Notes: generated by a model not told the origin, from the letters alone. A DNA stretch of 64,000 nucleotides from Planococcus chinensis (GCF_020071995.1 NZ_JABWTK010000001.1:186001-250000), one strand, 5' to 3'; shown: positions 24,765-33,923, counted from the first letter of the stretch. Numbers and translations are program-made.

Positions 24765-24934
24765 GTAATGACTAAGCCTGTCTTAGTTTATAACGAAAAA
24801 AAGGGAAGCGCAAGGAAGGTGCTTTAGGAATGCCAAAAGAGGGGTTTTTATGAAACCGGACCCCTTCACTTGAAACCCCTTTGGGCGAGGATTAAAGTAA
24901 GGGTATGAGAAATTAAGGAAAGAGTGGAAGCGGA

Positions 24935-26848
24935 ATGGACGAAACTTATTTTACAATCGGCATGGCCGGGCATATTGACCATGGCAAAACAACATTGACG
25001 AAAGCGCTGACAAACGTCGATACCGATCGGCTGAAAGAAGAAAAAGAACGCGGCATTTCGATTGAGCCTGGCTACGCGCCGCTTCAGACCGAAGACGGTG
25101 CCCATGTCTCGATTGTTGACGTTCCGGGGCATGAACGGTTTATTCGCCAAATGATCGCGGGCGTAGCCGGCATCGATTTGGTGATTCTGGTCGTGGCAGC
25201 GGATGAAGGCGTCATGCCGCAGACCGAAGAGCATCTTGAAATCCTTCAGTTTCTTGGCGTTGAACATTGCATCGTCGCCATTTCCAAAATCGACCGGGTC
25301 GATGAAGACATGCTGGAGCTGGTGACGGAAGATATTCAGGACCGGCTGGCAGGAACGATTTTTGACGGAGCACCTTATGTCGCAGTCGACAGCTTGTCCG
25401 GCAAAGGCCTTGATGAACTGAAAGAAACGATTTTTCGGGAATTGAAAAGAGTAAAATTCCGAGATGCCTACGGTTCATTCCGGCTTCCGATTGACCAGGT
25501 GTTTACTGTCCAGGGCCAGGGCACGGTGGTTCGCGGCACGATTTATGAAGGCGTTGTCCAGCAAGGCAGCCAGCTGACGCTGCTTCCGAAAGGCTTGAAA
25601 GTGAAAGCGCGGCAGATCCAGGTTCATCACGAGGAACAGCCGCAGGCGCGTGCAGGGCAGCGGACAGCCATCAATTTGGGCGGCATCGACAAAGCAGAGG
25701 TCACACGCGGCGATGTGCTTGTCGCATCCGACCATTTTGTCGTAACCGATACGATTGATGTAGCGCTTCAGCCTATCGAGGCGGACTTCACGCCGCTTAA
25801 GCAGCGCTCCCCGGTAAAAGTTCATGTCGGCACGTCTGAAGTCATGGGCACCATCGTTTTTTTCGACCGCAACGAATTGGCGCCGGCGCAGGAAGAGGTG
25901 CTGTGCCAAATCCGGCTGGATGAGGAAATTGTCGTACGGCGCGGAGACCGGTTTATTCTGCGGCGGCCGACGCCGGTGGAAACGCTCGGCGGCGGCTGGG
26001 TGATTCAGCCGAAAGGCGTGAAGTACCGCTTTGGCAGAGAAACCATGGAGATGCTGCAGTCGAGAAAAGAAGGCACGCCGCAAGATTTAGTGGAAGATGC
26101 ATTAGACAAGCACGTCATCCTTGACCTTCAGCAACTGATCCAGCACACTTCGCTCGATGAGCATGTGCTTTTGGATACCTTAGCATCCGGAATCGAAGAA
26201 GGGCGCTTTTTGGAAGTGGCTCCGAAACGATACAGCCTAACGAAAACGCTGGCGAAAATAACGGACGAAATAGCGGCCCGCCTTGCCGATTACCACGAAG
26301 AATTTCCGATGAGAGCCGGCCTCGGCAAAGCGGAACTGGTCCAGTCGCTCAGTGCCGCTTACCCGAAACCGTTTATCGAATTCAGTTTAACTGCACTCAG
26401 CGGCGGAGGCGATATCAAGAAAACCGGCCAGTTCGTGGCGCTCGCTTCTTTTGAGCCGCATTTGCCGAAAAAGTGGAAGACACGTATGGAAAATATTATC
26501 GCTGCACTGGAAAAGGACGGACTGAAAGTGAAAAAGTGGGACGAATATTTTGAAGGCACGCCGCTTCCGAAAAACGACATCCCTGAACTGACGCTTTATT
26601 TATTGAATACCCGGCAGGCTTACCGTCTGCTTGACGATACGTTGATCCACCGCACGGCTTTTGACGAAGCAGCCGCTAAACTGCGGAACGAAACGGAAGA
26701 GGCGTTCGGCTTGAAAGAAGCCAAGGATGCGCTCGATGTCTCCAGAAAATATTTGATTCCATTTTTGGAATTGCTGGATGGCCTGAATCTGACGGAACGC
26801 CGGGAAGAACAGCGCTATTGGACGACTGGAATTAAAAAAGAGCAATAG
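24935..26848 (+). CDS. selB: Selenocysteine-specific elongation factor SelB
   Basis: SelB brings Sec-tRNA to UGA codons that carry a SECIS hairpin. The GTPase domain shows [10 protein letters not shown], the switch region [14 protein letters not shown] and SKID in place of the usual NKxD. Two beta-barrel domains follow, then a C-terminal winged-helix region (from about residue 370) that binds SECIS RNA. The 637 residues are normal. GAAAGAGTGG precedes the ATG. It heads a rightward operon with the SelW-like gene and selA. Confidence 0.95.
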   Translation: MDETYFTIGMAGHIDHGKTTLTKALTNVDTDRLKEEKERGISIEPGYAPLQTEDGAHVSIVDVPGHERFIRQMIAGVAGIDLVILVVAADEGVMPQTEEHLEILQFLGVEHCIVAISKIDRVDEDMLELVTEDIQDRLAGTIFDGAPYVAVDSLSGKGLDELKETIFRELKRVKFRDAYGSFRLPIDQVFTVQGQGTVVRGTIYEGVVQQGSQLTLLPKGLKVKARQIQVHHEEQPQARAGQRTAINLGGIDKAEVTRGDVLVASDHFVVTDTIDVALQPIEADFTPLKQRSPVKVHVGTSEVMGTIVFFDRNELAPAQEEVLCQIRLDEEIVVRRGDRFILRRPTPVETLGGGWVIQPKGVKYRFGRETMEMLQSRKEGTPQDLVEDALDKHVILDLQQLIQHTSLDEHVLLDTLASGIEEGRFLEVAPKRYSLTKTLAKITDEIAARLADYHEEFPMRAGLGKAELVQSLSAAYPKPFIEFSLTALSGGGDIKKTGQFVALASFEPHLPKKWKTRMENIIAALEKDGLKVKKWDEYFEGTPLPKNDIPELTLYLLNTRQAYRLLDDTLIHRTAFDEAAAKLRNETEEAFGLKEAKDALDVSRKYLIPFLELLDGLNLTERREEQRYWTTGIKKEQ

Positions 26849-26880
26849 TTATTATAGAAGAAAACCAAGGAGGAATCGGC

Positions 26881-27114
26881 ATGGGCTACAAAATTTCAGT
26901 TCAATTTTGCATGCAGTGAAACTACGCCCCTAAAGCCGCAAGGTTTGCGGAACAGTTATTCAACCACTTTTCTTCAAAGATTGACTCACTGGAATTGATT
27001 CCAAGTTCAGGAGGAGCTTTTGAAGTGACGGCCAATGGCGTCAAGGTCCATTCAAAGCTCGAGACGGGAAAGTATCCGGATATCGATAAAGTCATCCGGC
27101 TAATAGAAAAATAG
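26881..27114 (+). CDS. SelW-like (Rdx family) selenoprotein with CxxU
   Basis: Read through the in-frame UGA at 26917-26919, the gene gives a complete 77-residue protein: YKISVQFC-M-Q-Sec13, then a helix, and the family hallmark GGAFEV followed by VHSKLETGKYPD. This is the SelT/SelW/SelH (Rdx) thioredoxin-like fold with a CxxU redox motif. A hairpin CCGCAA-GGT-TTGCGG starts 17 nt after the UGA. AAGGAGGAATCGGC precedes the ATG. It lies between selB and selA in one operon, so its supply of Sec is linked to the machinery. Its substrate is unknown. Confidence 0.92.
26936..26950 (+). promoter_or_regulatory. Putative bacterial SECIS hairpin in the SelW-like mRNA
   Basis: A perfect 6-bp stem CCGCAA/TTGCGG with a GGU loop covers nucleotides 17-31 after the UGA. 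Loop sequence and distance nearly equal those in the thioredoxin gene. Confidence 0.75.
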
Positions 27115-27174
27115 AGATTGCGGAAAGGCTGCCTGCGGAAACAGGAAGTTCCGCGAGCAGATGGAGGATTTGAG

Positions 27175-28599
27175 ATGAAACAATATTTGCGCCAGCTTCC
27201 GCCGGTACATGAACTGCAAAAAGACAGACGCTTTACGGAATTCCTTAACGAATTTCGGCTAACCACTGAACAGGCGACGAGATTCATCCAGCAGGAACTC
27301 CGTGAATTGCGTGAAGAGGTATTGAGCGGCCAATTGGCTTTTGCGCCTTCTGCCGATAACTTCACGAATGTCATTTTCGGAAATGCCTCCCAAAAAGCCC
27401 GGAAGTGGAACGATGATCGCTTGATGCGGGTTATTAACGCCACCGGCACGGTCCTGCATACCAACTTGGGGCGTTCACGGCTGAGCGAACGTGCTGTCGC
27501 CCACATCACTAAAGCGGCACGCAATTATTCAAATTTGGAATATCATATTGAAGAAGGCAAGCGGGGCTCTCGCCACGACATCATTGAGGATTTGCTCAAG
27601 GAAGTGACCGGAGCTGAAGCGGCAATGGTGGTCAACAATAACGCAGCGGCAGTGTTTTTGGTATTGAGCGCTCTCGCAAAAAACAAAGAAGTGCTGGTGT
27701 CGCGCGGCCAGCTTGTTGAAATCGGCGGCTCTTTCCGGATTTCTTCCATTATGGAAGAAAGCGGTGCGCATCTGGTGGAAGTGGGGACGACCAATAAAAC
27801 ACATTTGGCCGACTATGAAAATGCCCTTACGGAAGAAACTGCTATGATGATGAAAGTCCACACCAGCAATTTCCTGATCACCGGTTTTACCGAAACTGTG
27901 GATACTGCTGTACTTGCCGAGTTGAAGCGTCGCCACGCAGAAGTCTTGTTTTATGAAGACTTGGGAAGCGGTGCGCTTTACGACTTCAAAAAATACGGCA
28001 TTGGCGATGAACCACTCGTGCAGGAAGTAATCGCTGCAGGTGCCGACCTTGTGTCCTTCAGCGGCGACAAGCTGCTTGGCGGACCGCAGGCCGGCATCAT
28101 CGCCGGGAAAAAAGAACTGATTGATCGGCTGAAAAAGCATCAGCTGGCACGCGTGCTGCGGGTCGACAAACTGACCTTTGCGGCACTCGAGGAAACCTTA
28201 AAAGCCTATGTTATCGGCGAAGCGGCGGCGATGGAATTGCCGACAGTCCGGGACGTCATCCGGACGCCGGAAGACATCCGTCTACAGGCGGAAGCCTTTA
28301 TTGCGGAGATGGAGACGCAAACGTCTGCCTACCGCCTTTATTTAAAAGAAAGCACCTCCCAGGTCGGCGGCGGTACAATGCCGGGCGTGGAACTGCCGAC
28401 ATTCATGGTAGCCGTTTCGCATATTCACCTGTCGGCCCAGGAATTGGCGGCAAAAATGCGGAATTGCCGGCCCGCTATTATTGCCCGGATCCAGGACGAA
28501 CGGGTTTGCCTCGACTTCCGCACCATTGAAGAGCCGGAACTGGCGGAGATGGTGAAAGGGTTTGCGGCGATCGAGCAGGAAAGTAAAGTGGGATACTGA
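27175..28599 (+). CDS. selA: L-seryl-tRNA(Sec) selenium transferase SelA
   Basis: SelA converts seryl-tRNA-Sec to Sec-tRNA with selenophosphate, using PLP. The ATG at 27175 follows GGAGGATTTGAG; the upstream frame is untranslated leader. The product has 474 residues with INATGTVLHTNLGRS, a GAEAAMVVNNNAAAV loop and the PLP lysine in FSGDKLLGGPQAG. It is the third gene of the selB operon, 60 nt after the SelW-like gene, and a terminator hairpin follows. Confidence 0.95.
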   Translation: MKQYLRQLPPVHELQKDRRFTEFLNEFRLTTEQATRFIQQELRELREEVLSGQLAFAPSADNFTNVIFGNASQKARKWNDDRLMRVINATGTVLHTNLGRSRLSERAVAHITKAARNYSNLEYHIEEGKRGSRHDIIEDLLKEVTGAEAAMVVNNNAAAVFLVLSALAKNKEVLVSRGQLVEIGGSFRISSIMEESGAHLVEVGTTNKTHLADYENALTEETAMMMKVHTSNFLITGFTETVDTAVLAELKRRHAEVLFYEDLGSGALYDFKKYGIGDEPLVQEVIAAGADLVSFSGDKLLGGPQAGIIAGKKELIDRLKKHQLARVLRVDKLTFAALEETLKAYVIGEAAAMELPTVRDVIRTPEDIRLQAEAFIAEMETQTSAYRLYLKESTSQVGGGTMPGVELPTFMVAVSHIHLSAQELAAKMRNCRPAIIARIQDERVCLDFRTIEEPELAEMVKGFAAIEQESKVGY

Positions 28600-28602
28600 A
28601 AA

Positions 28603-28630
28603 AAGCAAGAAGCTTTATGAGCTTCTTGCC
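28603..28630 (+). terminator. Terminator hairpin after selA, duplicated at 29004-29036
   Basis: GCAAGAAGCTTTATGAGCTTCTTGC-type hairpin sequence directly follows selA but lacks its T-run, because element copy B begins a few bases later. The same hairpin recurs at about 29004 with the T-run intact. The duplicated segment is about 25 nt. Confidence 0.7.
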
Positions 28631-28636
28631 TGAGCT

Positions 28637-28995
28637 TGTAGACAAAAGAATTTTTACGCATGAGAAATGAATGAACAGACAACAGGGCGTCCCGGATCCT
28701 CCGTTTCAGCTGGACGCGTTCCGCGGGCTTCCACTTCGGATCCTTAGCGTAGCGGCTACCTAGAGGTGCCGCTTTTCTTTTTAACTAGATGATTGGTTCG
28801 ATAGGATCACCGTTCACTTTCGAATCAAAGAGAGACGCCCCAACCGGTTTGGCCACGAAGACTCCTGTGGGACAGCGAAAGCTGAAGACCCCGCAGGAAC
28901 GTTAGTGACGAGGAGGCTGAAGCTGAGCCCACGGAAAGCGAAGTGGCCGGTCCGGTTGGTTTTATGCATTTCGATTCATTTACACTTTGTCTACA
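28637..28995. mobile_element. MITE-like repeat element, copy B
   Basis: This 359-bp element starts TGTAGACAAAAG and ends CTTTGTCTACA. It contains GACTCCTGTGGGA and CCACGGAAAGCGAAGTGGCC segments shared with copies A and C, and subterminal AACCGGTTTGGCCAC / GTGGCCGGTCCGGTT inverted repeats. It has no coding frame of note. It is flanked by the two copies of the selA terminator hairpin, so insertion or recombination duplicated the target. Confidence 0.75.
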
Positions 28996-29003
28996 GTCTG
29001 AAG

Positions 29004-29036
29004 CAAGAAGCTTTATGAGCTTCTTGCTTTTTTGAT
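29004..29036 (+). terminator. Second copy of the selA terminator
   Basis: The hairpin GCAAGAAGC-TTTATGA-GCTTCTTGC followed by TTTTTTG is the functional-looking copy, beyond the repeat element. It may also help end the leftward Nudix transcript that stops at 29044. Confidence 0.75.
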
Positions 29037-29043
29037 GCTTCTT

Positions 29044-29493
29044 TTAATTCAAGCCGCTTTTCTTCTGCCCTTCCTGCACCGCCCAGCGATGGTGTTCATG
29101 GAAAAGGCGTTCAACGGCTTCACTGACCGGAAGCCATTTCAGGTGATGGTCTTCTTCAATCGGCTCCTGCACTTTGCCGCCGATTGCGGCGAGGTAGAAA
29201 GAGCCGTCATTTATGACGGGGCCGTTTTGGCTGGATCGGTAGACTTGCTGCGCGTGCCCGATATACGTTCCGACAACCAGCTCATGGCCCGTTTCCTCAA
29301 ACATTTCCCGTCTCAGGCATTCTTCAGGGGATTCGTTTTCTTCCAGCCCGCCGCCCGGTAGGAAAACCGGTCCGCGCGTCAATTGCACGACGGCGAGCTT
29401 GTCTTTCTGCTCATTGAAAATGACCGCGTAAACGCCTTTTCTCACGGGGTATTCCATGCCTTCTGTTTGTTCTCCAAACTTTATTGTCTTCAT
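29044..29493 (-). CDS. Nudix hydrolase
   Basis: The 149-residue protein carries the Nudix box GGGLEENESPEECLRREMFEETG (GX5EX7REUXEEXGU pattern, about residues 47-69), which coordinates Mg2+ for hydrolysis of a nucleoside diphosphate-linked compound. AAAGGAG precedes the ATG. It appears to be transcribed alone. Substrate cannot be deduced; MutT/YtkD-like and ADP-ribose pyrophosphatase-like roles are both possible. Confidence 0.85.
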   Translation of the reverse strand: MKTIKFGEQTEGMEYPVRKGVYAVIFNEQKDKLAVVQLTRGPVFLPGGGLEENESPEECLRREMFEETGHELVVGTYIGHAQQVYRSSQNGPVINDGSFYLAAIGGKVQEPIEEDHHLKWLPVSEAVERLFHEHHRWAVQEGQKKSGLN

Positions 29494-29570
29494 TAGAATT
29501 CTCCTTTATGGCAGACCGAATAGTGGGTGTTAGCCCATTATACGGGAGTTGTATCCCTTTTTAAAAACAA

Positions 29571-29598
29571 AAAAAGAGGCTGCAAAGAGCCTCTTTTC
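29571..29598 (-). terminator. Terminator downstream of the EIIC-like gene
   Basis: On the minus strand AAAGAGGCTC and its complement GAGCCTCTTT, with a short loop, are followed by TTTTTGTTTTT. It lies just after the stop codon of the EIIC-like permease gene. Confidence 0.75.
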
Positions 29599-29603
29599 CA
29601 CAA

Positions 29604-30641
29604 TCAATCGAAATTCAATTTATAGTCTTCGGATTTTATCATTTTCAGCTTGCGTGAGAAGAGATAGATCAAGCCGATATTCAGCAAAATGGGCAGCACC
29701 AGGAATGTACTGAGCATGACCGTTACATTGCGGGGATTCCAGCCGCCCTCGGCCAGGTTCATGTAATTCAGCGGCCCTACAAGACCTGACAAACCGAAGC
29801 CTGCGCTGTAAGGCGTGCCTTGGATATTGAGAACGCCGGCAAGCGCACCGAGGACAGCGGCTGTAATCAGCATCGGAATTGCGATTTTCGGCTTCATCAA
29901 AAAGTTCTTCATCTGGATTTTCGGTGAACCGAGAACATGGGCAAGTGCGGTTCCAAGCGAATTCGCTTTATAGCTGGTGATGGCGAGGCCGACTCCAGCT
30001 GCTACGATTCCGAGATTGGCTGCACCGGCGCCGATGCCCGACAGCATGATGACCGTTGCGACGCCGACAGTGGAAATCGGCAGCAGAATGATGATGCAGA
30101 AAATCATGGCGATGATGGCGCCCATCAGCACGGGCTGAAGCATTGTGATCTGTTCGACAATCTGGCCGAGAAAGCCGGTGGACTGTTTCATATACGGCAA
30201 TAGCAAATATCCAGCCATACCAGGAATCAAGATGCTCAGAGTCGGCATCAATAGAATGGCATAAGCTTTCAATTTATCGCCAAGAAACTGGACAAACAGC
30301 ACCGTCAACGCGGCCGTAATCCCGATATTCAGCACGATTCCGATGCCGTTCAAAGTCATTACTCCTTCAGCGGTTTTGATGATGACGCCGCTGCCGACCA
30401 TTGAAGCGATGCCGACGCTGGCAGTTTGAATCGGCGTTAATTTAAATGAAATCCCTACCATGACGCCGATCAAAACCGGCAATAAGCTCATGGTGAATAC
30501 GGTAATGTCCAATAAATGCTGCAAAGGCGGAAAATGAGGAATCAGCAGCTTTAAAATTTCTCCCAATAATGCGTTCGGTATCAAAGCAACGACCACGCCA
30601 ATGCTCATGCCGTTCAACAGCTTGCTGATAAATTCTTTCAT
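29604..30641 (-). CDS. EIIC-like membrane permease (PTS_EIIC_2 type)
   Basis: The protein has about ten hydrophobic segments, with LNGMSIGVVVALIPNALLGE at the N-terminus, and resembles the stand-alone EIIC-like family found in Firmicutes. No EIIA or EIIB genes are nearby, so it may transport without classic phosphorylation. The ATG at 30641 follows GGAG at 8 nt and gives 345 residues. Its gene is flanked by terminators. The substrate is unknown. Confidence 0.7.
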   Translation of the reverse strand: MKEFISKLLNGMSIGVVVALIPNALLGEILKLLIPHFPPLQHLLDITVFTMSLLPVLIGVMVGISFKLTPIQTASVGIASMVGSGVIIKTAEGVMTLNGIGIVLNIGITAALTVLFVQFLGDKLKAYAILLMPTLSILIPGMAGYLLLPYMKQSTGFLGQIVEQITMLQPVLMGAIIAMIFCIIILLPISTVGVATVIMLSGIGAGAANLGIVAAGVGLAITSYKANSLGTALAHVLGSPKIQMKNFLMKPKIAIPMLITAAVLGALAGVLNIQGTPYSAGFGLSGLVGPLNYMNLAEGGWNPRNVTVMLSTFLVLPILLNIGLIYLFSRKLKMIKSEDYKLNFD

Positions 30642-30855
30642 CGCCAACACTCCTGTATCTTCTAAGTTTTAAAAAATTATATAGAGATAACTATAAAAAA
30701 TATTCTGACAAAAATCAAGAAAAATTTTCATGAATTAACGCGTTGGTGCGCTAAAGTGCTTTTGTGAATAAGAAGTTGAATTCATTGGTAACTTTTGTTA
30801 TCTAAAGGCGTTGATAGTATAAGACAGAAATTTCCTGCTGGAGGAGAATAGAAAG

Positions 30856-31230
30856 ATGAAAAAATGGAGAATCTGGCTGCTTGTAGGCAGTTTGCTGTTG
30901 AATGTCTATTTGATTGGCAAAGGAGTTTGGGTGGGGCAGTCTACACCCAACGAAGAAGACCGCATCATGCTCGGGGAAATGACGGCGCTTGTCGCAGCGA
31001 GTGCGGATTATCAAAAGCTGGCGGAAACGGAACAGGTTTTTGCCGTCAAGCCGGGAGTGGACCGCAACAAAGGCGGTGCCTATCCCTATCATTACGGTGT
31101 CGTAGTGGAGACTGAGCAGCAATCCTATATTTTCTCCTGCACCGATTCGGCTTGTGGAAAGATGGAAATTGCCGGCACGATGTATTCGCGCTACTCGGAA
31201 GAAAAGCCGATGCTGCCGCTTGAGCAGTAA
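30856..31230 (+). CDS. Hypothetical membrane-anchored protein
   Basis: The 124-residue protein has one N-terminal hydrophobic segment (WLLVGSLLLNVYLIG) that should anchor it to the membrane. The rest is extracytoplasmic and has two cysteines near CTDSACGK that could form a disulfide. GGAGGAGAATAG precedes the ATG. I recognise no family. It lies alone on the plus strand upstream of a 21-nt repeat array and the KtrA/C-like gene. Confidence 0.65.
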   Translation: MKKWRIWLLVGSLLLNVYLIGKGVWVGQSTPNEEDRIMLGEMTALVAASADYQKLAETEQVFAVKPGVDRNKGGAYPYHYGVVVETEQQSYIFSCTDSACGKMEIAGTMYSRYSEEKPMLPLEQ

Positions 31231-31255
31231 GGAGGCAGTTGATGAAATTGCATGG

Positions 31256-31310
31256 TGGTTGCAACTCAGGAGAGATTGGTCGCAATTCACTGCGCATTGG
31301 CTGCAGCTCA
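31256..31310. repeat. Three short direct repeats, exact 21-nt period
   Basis: Thirteen-nt units of the form TGGyyGCAryTCA begin at 31256, 31277 and 31298 (TGGTTGCAACTCA, TGGTCGCAATTCA, TGGCTGCAGCTCA). They lie between the small membrane protein gene and the potassium-channel regulator gene. Confidence 0.8.
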
Positions 31311-31419
31311 TAGAGACTTCTGCTAATTTCAAGCGATTAAAATGAAATGCTTCAACTCCTGGGTGCGAGAAGCTATACTGTAGCCAAGAGGCAGGATGCG
31401 GCAGAAAAGAGGGAATGCA

Positions 31420-32076
31420 GTGAAAAAACAAGTTGTGGTAATTGGGCTGGGCCGATTCGGCACCAGTGTATGCAAAGAGCTATACCGGCTGGGCCATGAA
31501 GTGCTGGCCATTGATACCAATGTTGACCGGGTGGATTATTTGCGGGATTATTCCTCTCATGCTGTTGTGGCCAATGCGACCGACGAAAGCGAATTGAAAT
31601 CGCTCGGCGTCCGGAATTTTGACCACGCCATCGTGGCAATCGGAGATAATTTGCAGGCAAGTGTTCTGTGTACGTTGATGCTGAAGGAAATTGGCATCGC
31701 CAAAATCTGGGTAAAGGCACGGGACCTGCAGCACCAGAAGATTTTAGAGAAAGTGGGCGCGGACAAAGTGATCCAGCCTGAAAACGAAATGGGCATCCGC
31801 GTTGCGCAGCATATGCACTCCGATAAAATCATCGATTACATCGATTTGTCCAACGAATACAGCATCATTGAACTGGTGGCATCCGCTAAAGTGGCGGATA
31901 AAACGCTGAACCAGTTGAACTTCCGTGAAAAATACAAATGCATCGTACTGGCGATCAAGCGGCAGGAAGAAGTGGACATTGCGCCGCTTCCGAATGACCA
32001 GCTGCAACTCGGCGACATTCTGATTGTCATGGGACACCGGAATGACTTAAAACGGTTGGAAGACCGAGGCATCTGA
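31420..32076 (+). CDS. Potassium uptake regulatory protein, KtrA/KtrC type (RCK)
   Basis: This cytosolic ring-forming subunit should gate a KtrB/D-type potassium channel. The N-terminal RCK-N domain binds nucleotide through VVIGLGRFGTSV and the acidic end of strand 2 (AIDTN); a RCK-C domain with PLPNDQLQLGDILIVMG follows. I favour the GTG at 31420, preceded by AGAGGG, giving 218 residues; the ATG at 31396 is possible. The membrane partner is not in the window. A bidirectional terminator follows. Confidence 0.88.
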   Translation: MKKQVVVIGLGRFGTSVCKELYRLGHEVLAIDTNVDRVDYLRDYSSHAVVANATDESELKSLGVRNFDHAIVAIGDNLQASVLCTLMLKEIGIAKIWVKARDLQHQKILEKVGADKVIQPENEMGIRVAQHMHSDKIIDYIDLSNEYSIIELVASAKVADKTLNQLNFREKYKCIVLAIKRQEEVDIAPLPNDQLQLGDILIVMGHRNDLKRLEDRGI

Positions 32077-32079
32077 AGC

Positions 32080-32118
32080 AAAAAAGCCGCTGCTCCTTAA
32101 AAAGAGCGGCGGCTTTTT
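32080..32118. terminator. Bidirectional terminator between KtrA/C and AHSA1-like genes
   Basis: AAAAAAGCCGCTGCTC pairs with GAGCGGCGGCTTTTTT. The symmetric A- and T-runs allow action in both directions between convergent genes. Confidence 0.85.
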
Positions 32119-32125
32119 TGTATGC

Positions 32126-32521
32126 TTAGACATTCGGAAGTTCCCTGCCTTCTGCGAAAGCCTTCAAGTTTTCGAGGCTCAATCCAAAACCGTCCATGTT
32201 GACCGTTACCCGGCTGCCGGCATTTTCCGGCCGCACATCAAAAATAAAATGAAGCTCATCTTCATCAGCCGTATAGGAAAAGCGGCTATACGGCACGACT
32301 TCCGTAATCGTAAAACTCATGTCGACGTGTTCGCCTTCTTCGAGCTGATTGTGTTCGCTTGGCATCAATGTGAAGAGCGCTTTGCAGCCGACTTCCAGCT
32401 CCGGAATCCGCCATACTGATCCCGGCGCATACCAGGCAGAGAAATTGTCTTCAATGGTCAGCGCATGCCAGACAGTTTCAGGATCGGCGTCAATATAAAC
32501 CGAACGTTCTTCGTTGTCCAT
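32126..32521 (-). CDS. SRPBCC (AHSA1-like) domain protein
   Basis: The 131-residue protein has the start of an AHSA1/SRPBCC fold, VYIDADPETVWHALT, and further on FSWYAPGS-like and GFGLSLENLKAFAE segments typical of this ligand-binding fold. The ATG at 32521 follows GAGGAGGCTGATGG; the longer upstream frame crosses the promoter region. Such proteins bind hydrophobic ligands or act as small stress-related proteins; the role here is unknown. Confidence 0.75.
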   Translation of the reverse strand: MDNEERSVYIDADPETVWHALTIEDNFSAWYAPGSVWRIPELEVGCKALFTLMPSEHNQLEEGEHVDMSFTITEVVPYSRFSYTADEDELHFIFDVRPENAGSRVTVNMDGFGLSLENLKAFAEGRELPNV

Positions 32522-32686
32522 TCCATCAGCCTCCTCATTTTCTTTTATCGTATGAAATGAGCAGGGAATAGACAAGCACAGAGGCTGCATAATGAAAAAA
32601 ACTTGGAGTTGTGGAAGCGATAGACGAATGGCCGCCATATCCCTATAATTTGGGTAAGCAGAAGGAAGCGGTTTGGAGGGAATCGG

Positions 32687-33844
32687 ATGAAAATCATTAT
32701 TGCACCGGATTCGTTTAAAGGAAGTTTAAGCGCCGTCGAGGCGGCAGCAGCAATCGCCAAAGGAGTCCGCAAAGCTTTTTCGGATGTTGAAACGGTATTG
32801 CTTCCGATCGGGGACGGCGGCGAAGGAACGATGGAAACCTTAGTGGCGGCGACCGGCGGAAAAGTAAAGGCGTTAAGCGTAACCGGACCGCTCGGCAATA
32901 GAGTTGAAGCGGCGTATGGCGTATTGGGGGACGGAAAAACCTGTGTCATTGAAATGGCAGCCGCTTCCGGCTTGCATCTGGTGCCGGAAGGAGAGCTTGC
33001 TCCGCTGAAAACGACGACGTTCGGCACCGGCGAATTGATTCGCCAGGCGCTTGATGACGGCTTTTCCTCATTCATCGTCGGGCTTGGCGGTTCGGCCACA
33101 AATGATGGCGGCGCCGGTATGCTGCAAGCCTTGGGTTTGCGGATTTTCGACAACAGCGGCCAGGAAATCGGTCCAGGCGGCGGTGAATTGGAGAAAGCCA
33201 GTGGACTGGACTTCACAAATTTTGATGAGCGGATCCGCCAGAGCCGTTTCGTCATTGCTTCGGATGTGGAAAATCCGCTAATCGGGCTAGACGGAGCATC
33301 CCATGTTTTCGGCCCCCAAAAAGGCGCTTCGCCGAAAGACGTGGAGTTTTTGGACCGGAGCCTGACGAACTGGGCGGACCGGATTCGGGAGGCAACCGGC
33401 ATGGAATTGCATAACCGGCCAGGTGCAGGGGCAGCAGGTGGAATCGGCGGTGCATTCCAGGCATTCTTCCCGTCTGAACTGAAACGCGGCATCGATGTGG
33501 TCCTGGATTATATCGGGCTCGATGGCCATCTGCAGGATGCCGATCTGGTCATGACAGGTGAAGGAAAAGTGGACCGCCAGACGGCATTCGGAAAAACTGC
33601 TCTCGGGGTTGCGCAGCGGGCGGACGGCCGGAATGTGCCAACCATTATTCTCGCTGGCTCCGTTGGAAAAGGCACCGATGTTTTGCACAATTACGGTGTT
33701 GTCAGTGTCCACAGCATCATCAACTCACCCATGACGCTCCAGGAAGCGATGCAAAATGCGGCAGAACTGCTGGAAGAAAGCGCCGAACAAATTGTCCGCA
33801 CGTATTTTCACCGATATACAACAAAAAAAGGCTTTTCGGACTGA
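32687..33844 (+). CDS. glxK: Glycerate kinase
   Basis: The enzyme phosphorylates D-glycerate with ATP. The N-terminus IIIAPDSFKGSLSA, the GDGGEGTMETL loop, GLGGSATNDGGAGM and TGEGKVDRQTAFGKT are hallmark segments of the GarK/GlxK family. The 385 residues are normal. GGAGGGAATCGG precedes the ATG, and a likely promoter (TAGACG, 17 nt, TATAAT near 32642) lies upstream. A terminator follows. No other glycerate or glyoxylate gene is adjacent. Confidence 0.92.
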   Translation: MKIIIAPDSFKGSLSAVEAAAAIAKGVRKAFSDVETVLLPIGDGGEGTMETLVAATGGKVKALSVTGPLGNRVEAAYGVLGDGKTCVIEMAAASGLHLVPEGELAPLKTTTFGTGELIRQALDDGFSSFIVGLGGSATNDGGAGMLQALGLRIFDNSGQEIGPGGGELEKASGLDFTNFDERIRQSRFVIASDVENPLIGLDGASHVFGPQKGASPKDVEFLDRSLTNWADRIREATGMELHNRPGAGAAGGIGGAFQAFFPSELKRGIDVVLDYIGLDGHLQDADLVMTGEGKVDRQTAFGKTALGVAQRADGRNVPTIILAGSVGKGTDVLHNYGVVSVHSIINSPMTLQEAMQNAAELLEESAEQIVRTYFHRYTTKKGFSD

Positions 33845-33866
33845 TTTTCCGAAAAGCCTTTTTCTT
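33832..33866 (+). terminator. Terminator of the glycerate kinase gene
   Basis: AAAGGCTTTTCGGA and TCCGAAAAGCCTTT form a stem that overlaps the stop codon and is followed by a T-rich tract. Confidence 0.8.
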
Positions 33867-33923
33867 TTTTACACGCCCCAGCAATGGATGCATGGCACTG
33901 AGACAATTTCGGCACTGTTTATT

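Noticed and set aside
24765-24934. Riboswitch or leader RNA between tRNA-Sec and selB
   Set aside because: The 170 nt must hold two divergent promoters, and I see no conserved RNA fold.
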